A stretch of 64,000 nt of DNA from positions 1,178,001-1,242,000 of the forward strand of contig OY761542.1 of the NCBI GenBank assembly GCA_963664635.1, in the 5' to 3' direction. Source of the stretch: VXNE01 sp963664635 (GTDB lineage Bacteria > Pseudomonadota > Gammaproteobacteria > Pseudomonadales > Azotimanducaceae). Under the pieces are notes generated by a model. The model had not been told where the DNA came from. It did not search any database and saw nothing but the letters and a program-made list of their open reading frames with translations. Positions 42,282 to 50,712 of this stretch are shown here, piece by piece (the first letter of the stretch is position 1; every line of letters begins with the position of its first letter). Position numbers and translations under genes: made by a program.

Positions 42282-42946
42282 CGGAGTCCTTCCCGCACCA
42301 CCCGCAGGCGTTGTGCCACGGTGACGAACGTGAGCGCGGTCAACAGGGTGACCGCCGCTTCCGGCAGGTGGAGCGCCGTCCCGATGCCGAGGATCAGGAC
42401 GCGTTCGAAGCGCGTGCAGATGCCCTCGCGGCAGTCGATCCCCGCCGCCTCGGCGCGGGCCCGCACGTAGCTGGTCAGGTTCGCGCCGGTCAGCGCCAGC
42501 ACGGTGGCGACGACGGCCGCCGCGTCCGCCGTGCCGACGAAGTATGCGGCGAGTCCCGCGAACGTCACGCCTTCGCCGACGCGGTCCGCGGTCGAGTCGA
42601 GGACACCCCCGAAGGGGGAAGCGCGCTCGCCGTGCCCATGACGCGCCAGTTCCCCGTCGAGGCCGTCGAGCGCGCTGCCGAGCAGGAAGACCACGCCCCC
42701 GGCCAGCAGCCAGCCGGCGGCGATGAGCAGTGCGGCCACTACGACCACCAGCAGGCCTGCCACGGTCACGTGATCCGGCCGCACGCCCCTTGCGGCGAGC
42801 CGGTCCACGACGAACCGCGCGCGCTTGCGCAACTGCGCATCGATCACCGAGCGCGCGCGATGCACGGCGCTTCCACTCGGCGGGGGAGTCGGCGGGGGAG
42901 TCGGCGGGGGAGTCAGGGGCGGAGTCGGGGGTGGAGTCGAGGCCAT
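42278..42946 (-). CDS. CDP-alcohol phosphatidyltransferase family protein
   Basis: 222 residues. N-terminus of repeated T-P-P-P units encoded by 12-bp tandem DNA repeats. The family motif D-G-x2-D-G-x2-A-R-x8-G-x3-D-x3-D is present: SALDGLDGELARHGHGERASPFGGVLDSTADR. Several membrane helices (VTVAGLLVVVVAALLIAAGWLLAGGVVFLLG; ADAAAVVATVLALTGANLTSYVRARAEAAGIDC). It transfers a phosphatidyl group from CDP-diacylglycerol to an alcohol; the RARAEAAG segment resembles PIP/archaetidylinositol-phosphate synthases. Acceptor unknown. Confidence 0.85.
   Translation of the reverse strand: MASTPPPTPPLTPPPTPPPTPPPSGSAVHRARSVIDAQLRKRARFVVDRLAARGVRPDHVTVAGLLVVVVAALLIAAGWLLAGGVVFLLGSALDGLDGELARHGHGERASPFGGVLDSTADRVGEGVTFAGLAAYFVGTADAAAVVATVLALTGANLTSYVRARAEAAGIDCREGICTRFERVLILGIGTALHLPEAAVTLLTALTFVTVAQRLRVVREGLR
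42879..42938. repeat. 12-bp tandem repeats at a gene start
   Basis: GGCGGGGGAGTC three times perfectly (42879-42914), then two diverged copies (42915-42938). They lie inside the first codons of the minus-strand phosphatidyltransferase gene and encode a T-P-P-P tail in frame. Confidence 0.9.
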
Positions 42947-43017
42947 GCGATGCAGAATACGCCAACCCGGCCGCCATGATGTAATCGCGGTCAACCACGG
43001 CAACCGGGAGAGCGACG

Positions 43018-43662
43018 ATGACGGCAATGGACCTCGAAGCGTGCGATGCACTGCTGTCGACGACACGGGCGGTCCGCAAGCGTCTGGACCTTGCGCGGGA
43101 CGTGCCGCGGTCGGTGATCGAGGAGTGCATCGCGCTCTCGATGCAGGCGCCGACGGGGTCCAACAGCCAGGGCTGGCGCTGGGTGGTCGTCGAGGACGCG
43201 GACCGGCGCAAGGCGCTGTCGGACCTGTACCGGCGCGGTGGAGAGGGCTACCTCACCGCCGCGGCCAGCGCCCAGTACGAGCAGACCGGGGACGCGCAGA
43301 CGCAGCGCGTGTTCGGCTCGGCCCTGCACCTCATGGAGCACCTCCACGAGGTCCCGCTGCATGTGATCCCCTGCATCGAGGGGCGTCCGCCGGCCGATGC
43401 GCCGCCGGCGCTGCTGTCGGGCCTGTTCGGATCGATTTTTCCGGCCGTCTGGAGCTTCCAGTTGGCCCTGCGGGCGCGCGGGCTGGGTTCCTGCCTGACC
43501 ACGCTGCACCTTGTGCACGAGGCCGAGGCCGCCGAGCTGCTGGGCATCCCGGACAACGTGATGCAGGTGGCACTGCTGCCGGTGGCCTACACGCTCGGCA
43601 CGGACTTCAAACCCGCCGAGCGGCCGCCGCCGTCCACGATCACGCACTGGGACGCGTGGTAG
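43018..43662 (+). CDS. Nitroreductase-family flavoprotein
   Basis: 214 residues. TTRAVRKRLDLARDVPRSVIEECIALSMQAPTGSNSQGWRWVVV is the FMN-binding beginning of nitroreductases. LRARGLGSCLTTLHLVHEAEAAELLGIPDNVMQVALLPVAYTLG closes the family. FMN-dependent reductases of this type act on nitroaromatics, quinones or enones with NAD(P)H. Physiological substrate unknown. Confidence 0.88.
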   Translation: MTAMDLEACDALLSTTRAVRKRLDLARDVPRSVIEECIALSMQAPTGSNSQGWRWVVVEDADRRKALSDLYRRGGEGYLTAAASAQYEQTGDAQTQRVFGSALHLMEHLHEVPLHVIPCIEGRPPADAPPALLSGLFGSIFPAVWSFQLALRARGLGSCLTTLHLVHEAEAAELLGIPDNVMQVALLPVAYTLGTDFKPAERPPPSTITHWDAW

Positions 43663-43680
43663 AACCGGGCCGGGAGCGGC

Positions 43681-43944
43681 TCAGCGGTGGTGCAGCCGCC
43701 GGTCGATGTCGCTCTCGAAGTCCGGGTGCTCCGCGGCGACCGTCGCCAGGTCGAACTCCGCGGGGAATTCCCCACCGGACGCCCGCTCGAGCAGGAACCG
43801 GACCCCCTTCACGAGCACCCACTCGTGGGTGAAGGCGCCGCCCGACAGCCGGCGGTAATGGTCCGGGTCCATCCGTACCCGGTGCACCGCCCGGTCGACG
43901 ACGACCTCGTACACGTTGGCATCCACCATGGTCACGCTGATCAT
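43681..43944 (-). CDS. Small hypothetical protein in membrane operon
   Basis: 87 residues: MISVTMVDANVYEVVVDRAVHRVRMDPDHYRRLSGGAFTHEW and a C-terminal acidic stretch (AEHPDFESDIDRRLHHR). The residues VYEVVV...HRVRM.PDHYRRLSGG look like a small conserved bacterial family, but I cannot name it. Starts 2 nt after the stop of the TVP38 gene, so it is last in the operon. Confidence 0.65.
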   Translation of the reverse strand: MISVTMVDANVYEVVVDRAVHRVRMDPDHYRRLSGGAFTHEWVLVKGVRFLLERASGGEFPAEFDLATVAAEHPDFESDIDRRLHHR

Positions 43945-43946
43945 GG

Positions 43947-44636
43947 CTACGCGGCCTTCCCGAAGCGTGCCGAAAGGTAGCCGAGCGCCTTGCGGGCGAC
44001 CAGCGGGAAGACCCCCAGCAGGGCGAACGACAGCAGCAGGGTCGGCGACAGAATGCCGGCCAGTGACTGCAGTTGGCCGATCTCCCGGCCGGCGTTCACG
44101 AACACGGCCGTGCCCGCCAGCATCCCCACCTGGCTGACCCAGTAGAACGTCCAGACGCGGATGGGCGTCAGGCCCATCGCCAGGTTGATCGCGAAGAAGG
44201 GGAACGCCGGTACGAGCCGGAGCGCGAACAGGTAAAAGGCGCCGTCCTCGCGGACACCGCGGTTGACGGGTTCCAGGGTCTTGGCGAAGCGGCCCTGCAC
44301 GGCATCGCGGAACAGGTAGCGGGCGAGCAGGAACGCGAGGGTGGCGCCGATGGTGCTCGCGAACGACACGACGACCAGGCCGACCGCGAGTCCGAATATG
44401 GCCCCGGCGGCCAGGGTGAGGATGGCGGCGCCTGGCAGCGAAAGACCGGTCACGCCGATATAGAGCACGAGGAATCCCAGCGCCGAGAGCCACGGATTCG
44501 CGTCGCGGAACTCGACGACGGCGACCCGCTGCGCCTGCAGGAACTCGAGGCTCAGGTAGCGTTGCAGGTCGAAGTAGAAGAAGACCGCGACGAGCAGGAC
44601 GACGCCGACGAGGAGGATGACGCGGCTGCGCTTCAC
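43947..44636 (-). CDS. TVP38/TMEM64 (DedA-like) membrane protein
   Basis: 229 residues from a GTG at 44636. Hydrophobic helices VILLVGVVLLVAVFFYFDL, LSALGFLVLYIGVTGLSLPGAAILTLAAGAIFGLAVGLVVVSFASTIGATLAFLLARYLFRDAV and YLFALRLVPAFPFFAINLAMGLTPIRVWTFYWVSQVGMLAGTAVFVNAG match the VTT domain. DedA/TVP38 proteins are proposed lipid scramblases or transporters. Lies in an operon with DUF547 and glycosyltransferase genes. Confidence 0.9.
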   Translation of the reverse strand: MKRSRVILLVGVVLLVAVFFYFDLQRYLSLEFLQAQRVAVVEFRDANPWLSALGFLVLYIGVTGLSLPGAAILTLAAGAIFGLAVGLVVVSFASTIGATLAFLLARYLFRDAVQGRFAKTLEPVNRGVREDGAFYLFALRLVPAFPFFAINLAMGLTPIRVWTFYWVSQVGMLAGTAVFVNAGREIGQLQSLAGILSPTLLLSFALLGVFPLVARKALGYLSARFGKAA

Positions 44637-44655
44637 GAGGTGCGTGCGGCCCGGC

Positions 44656-45486
44656 TCATGGGGCGTTGAGGGACCAGTCGTAGTAGTCGTCGAAACTCGT
44701 GTAGCCGTCCAGGGTCGCGGCGAGTTCCGGTTTCGCGTAGCGCTTGAGGTGGGCCAGGACACCCGCGTCCGTGCCTCCGAAGTCCTCCTTGAACCAGTCG
44801 TAGATGCTCGACACCACCAGGCCGTCGTCGGTCACCCGCGCGCCCCGAGGATGGTTCACGTAGTCCGCGGCGCCCCGCTTCAGCAGTCGCTCCAGGTTGT
44901 CGGCCTGGTAGGCCTCGGTGGCCAGATTGGGGCACCCGATGCTCGCGCAGTTCACCGCGTAGTGGACGCGGGGGTCCCGCCAGATCGGACGCAGGATGCC
45001 GTGCTCGATGTCGTCGAGGGTGAGCGGCTCGCCGGCCACCGTGACGAGTTCCATCTGCCAGGGGCCGTGCTGGAACAGGCTCGGACTGATGTCCTCGATG
45101 GACTCGACGGGATAGTGGTCGACGATGACGGACACCGTCACGGCGTTGTACAGGTTGATCCAGAAGGCCATCTGCTCGTGCCGGGCGAGGCCGCGCGGGT
45201 CCGTCGCGCCGAGGCGGGCCACGTAGGCGGCCAGTTGCCCCCGGTCCACGGGATGTGCCTGCAGTCCCGCATAGTCGAAACGGTTGACGCCGCTCGGATG
45301 CTCGGACAGGTACGCGTCGAGCAGGGCCTGCCACGCGCCGTGGTCCACCGTCGCGGTACTGGTCTCGTCGCGCGCGTCCCACATCGGGATCGGCTCCGCA
45401 CCCGCCGCCGGGTGGCCGATGCCGGTGGCGAGCAGGAGCGCCGCCGTCCAATGCGCCGCGCTCCCGACACCGGTGTTCCTGTTCAT
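44656..45486 (-). CDS. Periplasmic DUF547 protein
   Basis: 276 residues. Signal peptide (AALLLATGIGHPAAGA). DUF547 motifs: HEQMAFWINLYNAVTVSVIVDHYPVESIEDI, LTLDDIEHGILRPIWRDPRVHYAVNCASIGCPNLATEAYQADNLERLL and VVSSIYDWFKEDFGG. The conserved Cys in NCASIGCP suggests a papain-like or thiol-dependent fold. Function unknown; often next to glycosyltransferases and TVP38 proteins, as here. ATGA overlap with the glycosyltransferase. Confidence 0.9.
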   Translation of the reverse strand: MNRNTGVGSAAHWTAALLLATGIGHPAAGAEPIPMWDARDETSTATVDHGAWQALLDAYLSEHPSGVNRFDYAGLQAHPVDRGQLAAYVARLGATDPRGLARHEQMAFWINLYNAVTVSVIVDHYPVESIEDISPSLFQHGPWQMELVTVAGEPLTLDDIEHGILRPIWRDPRVHYAVNCASIGCPNLATEAYQADNLERLLKRGAADYVNHPRGARVTDDGLVVSSIYDWFKEDFGGTDAGVLAHLKRYAKPELAATLDGYTSFDDYYDWSLNAP

Positions 45487-46235
45487 GGTCTTGCCGCCTT
45501 CTCGGCTATTGCTCCGCGCGTACCGGCGCCGGACCAGCGCAGCTTCGCGATCATGGACAGGATGCCCACGCCGGCGCCCACGGCGCCGCGCAGCGTGCCG
45601 CTGATTTTCGACTCCCCGATACGCGTTCTCGTATCCACCGGCACCTCGACGGTGGTCAGACCCGCCTGGACGGCCTTGACCTGCATCTCCACGGTCCAGC
45701 CGAACGCCGGGTCGGCCATGCCGAGCCGGTGCAGGGCCGCGGCGCGGATGGCGCGGTAGGGTCCGAGGTCGGTCACGCGCTCGCCGAACAGCACGCGGAT
45801 CAGCACCGCGGCCACGGCGTTGCCCAGGGTCTGGCTCCGCGTCAGCGCGCCGCGCTCGCGTTGCCCGAGCGTACGGGAGCCGATCACGAGGTCGGCGCCG
45901 TCGGCGAGGGCGTCGAGCAGGCGCGGCGCCTGTGCGGCGTGGAACGCGTGATCGCCGTCGGTGAACAGCACGGCGTCCACGGGGCGCAGGGCCCCGAGGG
46001 CGGCGAGGCACGCGCTCCCGTATCCGGGCCGGTCCTCGCGGACGACGCGCGCTCCGGCCCGGGTCGCGCGCGCGGCCGTCGCATCCGTCGAACCGTTGTC
46101 GCACACCACGATGTCGTCGACGACCGCGGCGCCGGCAGCGTTGCGCAGGGTGAGGAGGTCCGTCACCACGGCGGCGATCGCCCGCTCCTCGTTCAGCGCG
46201 GGAATCACCGCGCCCACCGTCATGTTCCGGTACAT
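45483..46235 (-). CDS. Family 2 glycosyltransferase
   Basis: 250 residues. GT-A signature: VGAVIPALNEERAIAAVVTDLL, DDIVVCDNGSTDATAA, ARVVREDRPGYGSACLAAL, VDAVLFTDGDHAFHA (D-x-D) and a downstream RTLGQRERGALTRSQTLGN. DLGPYRAIRAAAL and FGWTVEMQVKAVQAGLTTVEVPVDTRTRIGESKISG resemble dolichol/undecaprenyl-phosphate sugar synthases. Likely makes a lipid-linked sugar for the GT-C enzyme encoded downstream at 47.0-48.4 kb (inference). Confidence 0.9.
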   Translation of the reverse strand: MYRNMTVGAVIPALNEERAIAAVVTDLLTLRNAAGAAVVDDIVVCDNGSTDATAARATRAGARVVREDRPGYGSACLAALGALRPVDAVLFTDGDHAFHAAQAPRLLDALADGADLVIGSRTLGQRERGALTRSQTLGNAVAAVLIRVLFGERVTDLGPYRAIRAAALHRLGMADPAFGWTVEMQVKAVQAGLTTVEVPVDTRTRIGESKISGTLRGAVGAGVGILSMIAKLRWSGAGTRGAIAEKAARP

Positions 46236-46271
46236 CGGCTGGGCGTGGTCAGCGCGTCGCGGCGAGCCGCG

Positions 46272-46898
46272 TCATGCGTGCGCCCGGCGCAGGGGCGACA
46301 GCGAACACTGGCCGCGTTCGGGGTTGGGCTCCACGGCCGCCAGGCCGAGGATCTCCTTGAGTTCGCTGGCGCCCCCGACGTAGCTGCCATCGATCCAGAT
46401 CTGCGGCACCGTGACCGGCGTCTTCGGCCCGATGATGGGCTTGACCCGGGCGATCATTTCATAGAGGGCGCGAGTGTCCTCGATGATGTCGTGATATGCG
46501 TACGCGATGCCGGCTTCGTCGAGGTACCCCTTCGCCCGAACGCAGTGCGGACAGCCGGGTTTGCCGTAGACCTGATTGCCGCGCAGGGGCGTGTCGGCCG
46601 TGGCCTCCTCGATGACCGTCTGGACGAGCACGCCCCGATTCAGGGCGATGCCCTGCGAGACGACCTTGCCGTTCACCTGGACGATCGGCGCGTGCCAGCC
46701 GCCGCGCCGCAGCGGGCGCCACCACTCCGTCAGCCAGTCACGGAACACGAGGTCGACCTCGATGCCCGCGAGGTCCGTATCCAGGCAGTGGCGGATGATG
46801 TCTCCCGTGAGGGAGCACTCGCCGCAGGGGATGTTCACCCTGAACGGCCCCCAGGCGCCCGCCCAGCGATAGACGGTGACGTTGACCGGATTGCTCAT
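46272..46898 (-). CDS. Two-domain glutaredoxin-like protein
   Basis: 208 residues. The N-terminal part (1-105) is an unnamed region containing NIPCGECSLTGDIIRHCLDTDLAG and GWHAPIVQVNGKVVSQGIALNRG, with two close Cys. The C-terminal glutaredoxin domain (about 108-185) has the redox motif KPGCPHCVRAKGYLDEAGIAY (CPHC) and VTVPQIWIDGSYVGGASELKEIL, the glutathione-binding TVPQ-I and GG elements. A thiol oxidoreductase; substrate unknown. 36 nt from the glycosyltransferase stop. Confidence 0.85.
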   Translation of the reverse strand: MSNPVNVTVYRWAGAWGPFRVNIPCGECSLTGDIIRHCLDTDLAGIEVDLVFRDWLTEWWRPLRRGGWHAPIVQVNGKVVSQGIALNRGVLVQTVIEEATADTPLRGNQVYGKPGCPHCVRAKGYLDEAGIAYAYHDIIEDTRALYEMIARVKPIIGPKTPVTVPQIWIDGSYVGGASELKEILGLAAVEPNPERGQCSLSPLRRAHA

Positions 46899-47018
46899 GA
46901 TCGCCTCGGTTTGCGCGATGCCGCGTGCCGGCGTGAGTATCGCAGAAGAAGTGGGAGCGCCGATAGCTGCCGCTGCTGCGTCTGCTGCGTCCTGGCAGCG
47001 ACCTGACCCCGCGTGCCC

Positions 47019-48365
47019 TCATCCGTTGCCGGCGGTGGGGGATCGGCTTCGCGCGTGCCAGACGTCCACGCCGAGGGCGGCCAGGATCGCGCCGAACTCC
47101 ATGGGACGCACCCACCAGGGATGTCCGAACGGATCGAGTTCGAGCGCGTCCAGGTTGATGCCGGTCACGTGGGAGAGGAATACGGCACAGGAGGCCGTCC
47201 AGACCCACCGGCTGGGGTAGATCACGGCAAACGGCAGCAGCCACAGTACGTACCAGGCGTTGATGACGGGCGCGGCGACCAGGAACGCGCCGAAGATCCA
47301 GTCGCCCCGCGGTATCTGGCCCGGCGCGTGCCGCAGGTAGTGGGCCCAGTAGGCGGCGCCGGCGGCGAGCAGGGCCGCGCCGAGCGCGAGGCGCGCTCCG
47401 GCCGGCGAGAGCCAGGGCGCGAGGAGGGCGTAGAGCGCGGCGTTGAACTCCCAGGTGGCCGCGAAGACGGCCAGCGTGGACAGGTCCGTACCGCCCTGGA
47501 GGACGAAGGGCAGGTACAGCAGGGCGAGGGTCGCTGCGAATGCGAGCCACGTCCGGACCGGCGCCCGCGCCAGCACGAAGGGAACCAGCAGCAGCGCGAA
47601 CACCTTGGCGCCCACCGCGGCGGCAAGGCACGCGCCGGCGGCCACCCAGAGCCCGCGGCGGCGCAGGAGGACGGCGGCGAACGCCAGGCAGATCCCAATG
47701 CCGTCCGGGTGGGCGGTGAACGCGATCTCCTTCACGACCAGCGGACACCAGGCGTACAGCAGGACGAATGCGGGCGCCGCGGTCGAGAGCAGCAGGCGCA
47801 GGAGGACGATGTCCGCGCCGATCAACAGGAGCTTGAGGGGGGTAAGGTCGCCTGGGCTCAGGAGGTAGCCGAGCGCGTATGCGTACTGGAGGGTGGGACC
47901 GTAGATGGTCGGCAGCTCGGGGTAGTTGACCTGGTCCAGGACGCGTTGCATGGCCGCGGGAACGCCCGCGTCGAGGAAGGACGCCGCCGGCGCCCACGCG
48001 TAGGGCATTCCGGTCTCGACGAAGCGATAGCCGTCCCACAGATAGCGGAACCAGTCGTCCTCGAAAGGCGGGACGGCGAACAGGCCGCATGCGCGGAACA
48101 GGATCGCCCAGAAGACGAGACGTCCGACGGGAAGCGATTCCGGCCGGCCGCGAAACGCCAGGAACACCAGCAGCCAGGGGAGCGAGACCCAGGCCACGAG
48201 ACCGAAGAATCCAGGCAGGCCCGCGCCGCCGGGGAGGTCGTGCGAGAGCCACGCCAGGGCGGCGTACCCCAGCAGGCCGGCGGCCCCGCCGACATCCACG
48301 ACGGCCCGGGTCCGCCGGCTGGGCGCGCCGGGGTGGCCAGCCGTCAATGGACGGCCGCCGGACAA
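47019..48365 (-). CDS. GT-C-type polyprenyl-sugar mannosyltransferase-like membrane protein
   Basis: 448 residues with about ten hydrophobic helices. The loop FEDDWFRYLWDGYRFVETGMPYAWAP carries the D-D-x-x-R-Y-x-W-D-G arrangement of GT-C glycosyltransferases that use lipid-phosphate sugars. Later segments: LLLSTAAPAFVLLYAWCPLVVKEIAFTAHPDGIGICLAFAAVLL and INAWYVLWLLPFAVIYPSRW. It probably attaches a sugar to an outer-envelope acceptor. Just downstream of the amidohydrolase gene in the same direction. Confidence 0.8.
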   Translation of the reverse strand: MSGGRPLTAGHPGAPSRRTRAVVDVGGAAGLLGYAALAWLSHDLPGGAGLPGFFGLVAWVSLPWLLVFLAFRGRPESLPVGRLVFWAILFRACGLFAVPPFEDDWFRYLWDGYRFVETGMPYAWAPAASFLDAGVPAAMQRVLDQVNYPELPTIYGPTLQYAYALGYLLSPGDLTPLKLLLIGADIVLLRLLLSTAAPAFVLLYAWCPLVVKEIAFTAHPDGIGICLAFAAVLLRRRGLWVAAGACLAAAVGAKVFALLLVPFVLARAPVRTWLAFAATLALLYLPFVLQGGTDLSTLAVFAATWEFNAALYALLAPWLSPAGARLALGAALLAAGAAYWAHYLRHAPGQIPRGDWIFGAFLVAAPVINAWYVLWLLPFAVIYPSRWVWTASCAVFLSHVTGINLDALELDPFGHPWWVRPMEFGAILAALGVDVWHARSRSPTAGNG

Positions 48366-48386
48366 GCCGTCTGCGGCGAGCTGCGC

Positions 48387-50123
48387 TTAGCCCTGCCCGT
48401 GGCGCAGCAGGCGCCCCGGCGTACGGCCGGTGCACTCGCCGTCCTCGAACGTGGGCTCCCCGTTGACCAGGATCGCCCGATAGCCCTTCGCTCGCTGGAC
48501 GCGCCGCCACTCGTTCGCCGGGAAGTCGTGTGCGATGTCGCCCACCCACCGCGGGGTGACTTCGAGGGCGTCGAGGTCGTACACGACGATGTCCGCCGGC
48601 GCGCCTTCGCGCAGGAACCCGCGGTCGCGGAAACCGGCCGCGAAGGCGGGCAGGAAGCTCAGGCGGTAGTGCGCCTCCTCGAGCGACACCTTGCCCTCGT
48701 CGCGGACCATCCAGGCCAGGAAATCCGTCGTGAACGCCCCGCCGGTGAAGAACTTGGTGTGGGCGCCGCCGTCGGAGACGCCGGGAATGGAATAGGGCGC
48801 CGTGATCATCTCGGCGGTGTACTCCGCATTCTGCCCCCGGTCGCGGCCCAGGAACTCGACCTTGAGCCCGCCTTCGACGGACAGGTCCAGCATGGCGTCG
48901 ATGGGGTGCTTGCCGCTTTCCCCGGCGACCTGCCCGACCGTCTTGCCGACGTGGCACCGGAGTTCGTCGGCGTTCTCGCACGCGTCGACCGACTGGACAA
49001 GGAGCTCCTCGATCGGTCCGCCGAGAGCCTGGGTACGGCCCAGCTTCTCGATGGCCGCGTCGGTCTCGGCACGGATGGCCGCGCGGATCTCCGCATCCTG
49101 CATCTTCGCCATCTTCTCCTCGAACGTACCGGTGGTGGCGAGGTTCCACGCGGGGCTCGAGTCGTACAGGTTCCAGTGCTCGAGCGTGAAGGCGAAGCCC
49201 GTGCGCATGGTGAAGCTCTGGCCGAAGATGCGCAGGCCCTTGGCGTTCGCGTCGTCGAGCCACTGCAGGCGCTCGCGGTGCACCTCGGGTTTCCTGGGAG
49301 CGACCGCGACGACGTTGTGCAGGATGGGCCGGCCGCTGACGGCGGCGAGCTTCTCCTGGAACGCCAGGTCCTTGTCCAGATCGCCGGTGAACTGCGTGAT
49401 CTGGATGAAGCCCTCGTCGCGTTCGGCCAGTACCTCGGCGAGGACGAGCGCGTCCTCGTCGCACATCGTGTCCGTGACCATCGGCGTGCCGTCGAGATCG
49501 GCCTGCACGGAGTGCTCCCCCAGGCGCTGCAGGGAGAAGCCGCAGGCGCCGGCGTCCATCGCCTCGTGGAGCAGAGCCTTCATCTCGGCTTGCTCCTGGC
49601 GGGTGGCCGAGCGCGTCTTCGCCGCCTCGAGGCCCATGACCCAGGTCATGAGCGGCGCTATCGGCATGTAGGTGAGGCAGTTGACGCCCTTCGGCATCCG
49701 CTCCAGCGACTGCAGCCACTCGGGAAAAGTCACCCAGTCCCAGAGCATGCCGGCCTTCATGGACTCGAAGGGGATCGCCTCGGTGCGCGACATGGTCAGC
49801 ATGGCGCGGTCGCGGCCCTCCGGCGGCACCGGGGCGAACCCGAAGCCGCAGTTGCCGAGCACCACGGAGGTGACGCCGTGCCAGCCGGAGATCGTGCAGT
49901 AGGGATCCCACTGGATCTGGGCGTCGTAGTGCGTGTGCAAGTCCACGAACCCCGGCGCGACGATCAGCCCCTCGGCGTCGATCTCGCGGGCGGCGGAACC
50001 CTGCGCGCGGCCCCCGATCTGCGCGATGCGTCCGTCCTTGATCCACAGATCGCCCTTGAAGCGTGGGACGCGCGTGCCGTCGACAATCGTCCCGTTGCCG
50101 ATGTGCAAGTCGTAGTGCGTCAT
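48387..50123 (-). CDS. D-aminoacylase-like amidohydrolase
   Basis: 578 residues. Amidohydrolase family 3: MTHYDLHIGNGTIVDGTRVPRFKGDLWIKDGRIAQIG, the metal motif VDLHTHYDAQIQWDP (H-x-H), GVTSVVLGNCGFGFAPV (a Cys replaces a bridging Lys in this group), and the C-terminal GVSDGGAHTKFF...PADIVVYDLDALEV...VNGEPTFEDGECTGRTPGRLLRHG. N-acyl-D-amino-acid deacylases have this layout and length; related enzymes act on other cyclic amides. Its 5' flank is the left end of the ISKra4 element. Confidence 0.88.
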   Translation of the reverse strand: MTHYDLHIGNGTIVDGTRVPRFKGDLWIKDGRIAQIGGRAQGSAAREIDAEGLIVAPGFVDLHTHYDAQIQWDPYCTISGWHGVTSVVLGNCGFGFAPVPPEGRDRAMLTMSRTEAIPFESMKAGMLWDWVTFPEWLQSLERMPKGVNCLTYMPIAPLMTWVMGLEAAKTRSATRQEQAEMKALLHEAMDAGACGFSLQRLGEHSVQADLDGTPMVTDTMCDEDALVLAEVLAERDEGFIQITQFTGDLDKDLAFQEKLAAVSGRPILHNVVAVAPRKPEVHRERLQWLDDANAKGLRIFGQSFTMRTGFAFTLEHWNLYDSSPAWNLATTGTFEEKMAKMQDAEIRAAIRAETDAAIEKLGRTQALGGPIEELLVQSVDACENADELRCHVGKTVGQVAGESGKHPIDAMLDLSVEGGLKVEFLGRDRGQNAEYTAEMITAPYSIPGVSDGGAHTKFFTGGAFTTDFLAWMVRDEGKVSLEEAHYRLSFLPAFAAGFRDRGFLREGAPADIVVYDLDALEVTPRWVGDIAHDFPANEWRRVQRAKGYRAILVNGEPTFEDGECTGRTPGRLLRHGQG

Positions 50124-50192
50124 GGAACCCCCCTCCTCTCTCGGGACCGATGCTGCGCCTCGCGCTGGGGGTTGTCAAAGGCTGCCCGAGGA

Positions 50193-50215
50193 AAGGGTGC
50201 ACGTCAGATTTGTGA
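50193..50215 (+). repeat. ISKra4 left inverted repeat
   Basis: Begins AAGGGTGCACGTCAGATTTG and matches the reverse complement of 52005-52027 over 23 bases. Confidence 0.9.
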
Positions 50216-50298
50216 TGAGTTGATGGGAAGGTCGTGGTTGCGGTGTGTTGCGGCCGAACTTCTGTCAATATATGGATTTGACAGGAAGGAGGCTCGTC

Positions 50299-50712
50299 AT
50301 GGCGATGTCCGTTGCACAACTGGAGGCGCGCCGCGACCATCTGCGCGCGGCGCTGGGCGCGGTCGGCGATCTGCGGCCGGGCACGCTGGTGGAGCGCCAT
50401 CGCAAGTGCGGCAAGCCGACCTGCCACTGCGCGGTCGAGGGCGACCCGGGCCACGGTCCGGTGTGGACCCTGGTGTTCCGGCAGCACGGCAAGTCAAAGA
50501 CACGGGTGATCCCCGCCGCGGCGGTGGCGCGGACACGCGCGCAGATCGACGAGTACCGGCGGCTGCGGGCGCTGACGGCGGAGCTGGTGGAGGTGAGCGA
50601 AGGCTTGTGCCACGCGCGGCTGGCGATCGGCCGGGACGCGGAGAAAGCCGCGAAAAAGGGGGCTGCGCGGCAACCGTCGCGGCGGAGATCGACGGCGAGG
50701 TCGAGCGGCTGA
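50299..50712 (+). CDS. ISKra4 first frame, DUF6788-like
   Basis: 137 residues from the ATG at 50299 after AGGAGG. MAMSVAQLEARRDHLRAALGAVGDLRPGTLVERHRKCGKPTCHCAVEGDPGHGPVWTLVFRQ contains the short Cys-Cys-His (CGKPTCHC) motif of DUF6788 proteins found with ISKra4/ISAzba transposases. It may bind DNA. The frame ends at 50712, but AAAGGGG at 50655-50661 would let part of the ribosomes slip to the transposase frame. Confidence 0.8.
   Translation: MAMSVAQLEARRDHLRAALGAVGDLRPGTLVERHRKCGKPTCHCAVEGDPGHGPVWTLVFRQHGKSKTRVIPAAAVARTRAQIDEYRRLRALTAELVEVSEGLCHARLAIGRDAEKAAKKGAARQPSRRRSTARSSG
50655..50661 (+). other. Candidate -1 frameshift site
   Basis: A-AAG-GGG, read in the first frame as AAG GGG, is a X-XXY-YYZ slippery heptamer. 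A -1 slip enters the transposase frame (E-K-G-G-C-A-A-T-V...). The frame with transposase similarity has no obvious own start codon close by. Confidence 0.55.

Noticed and set aside
47013..50600. Upstream extension of the ISKra4 transposase frame into 47-50 kb
   Set aside because: The frame is open by chance across the minus-strand genes; homology begins only inside the IS element.
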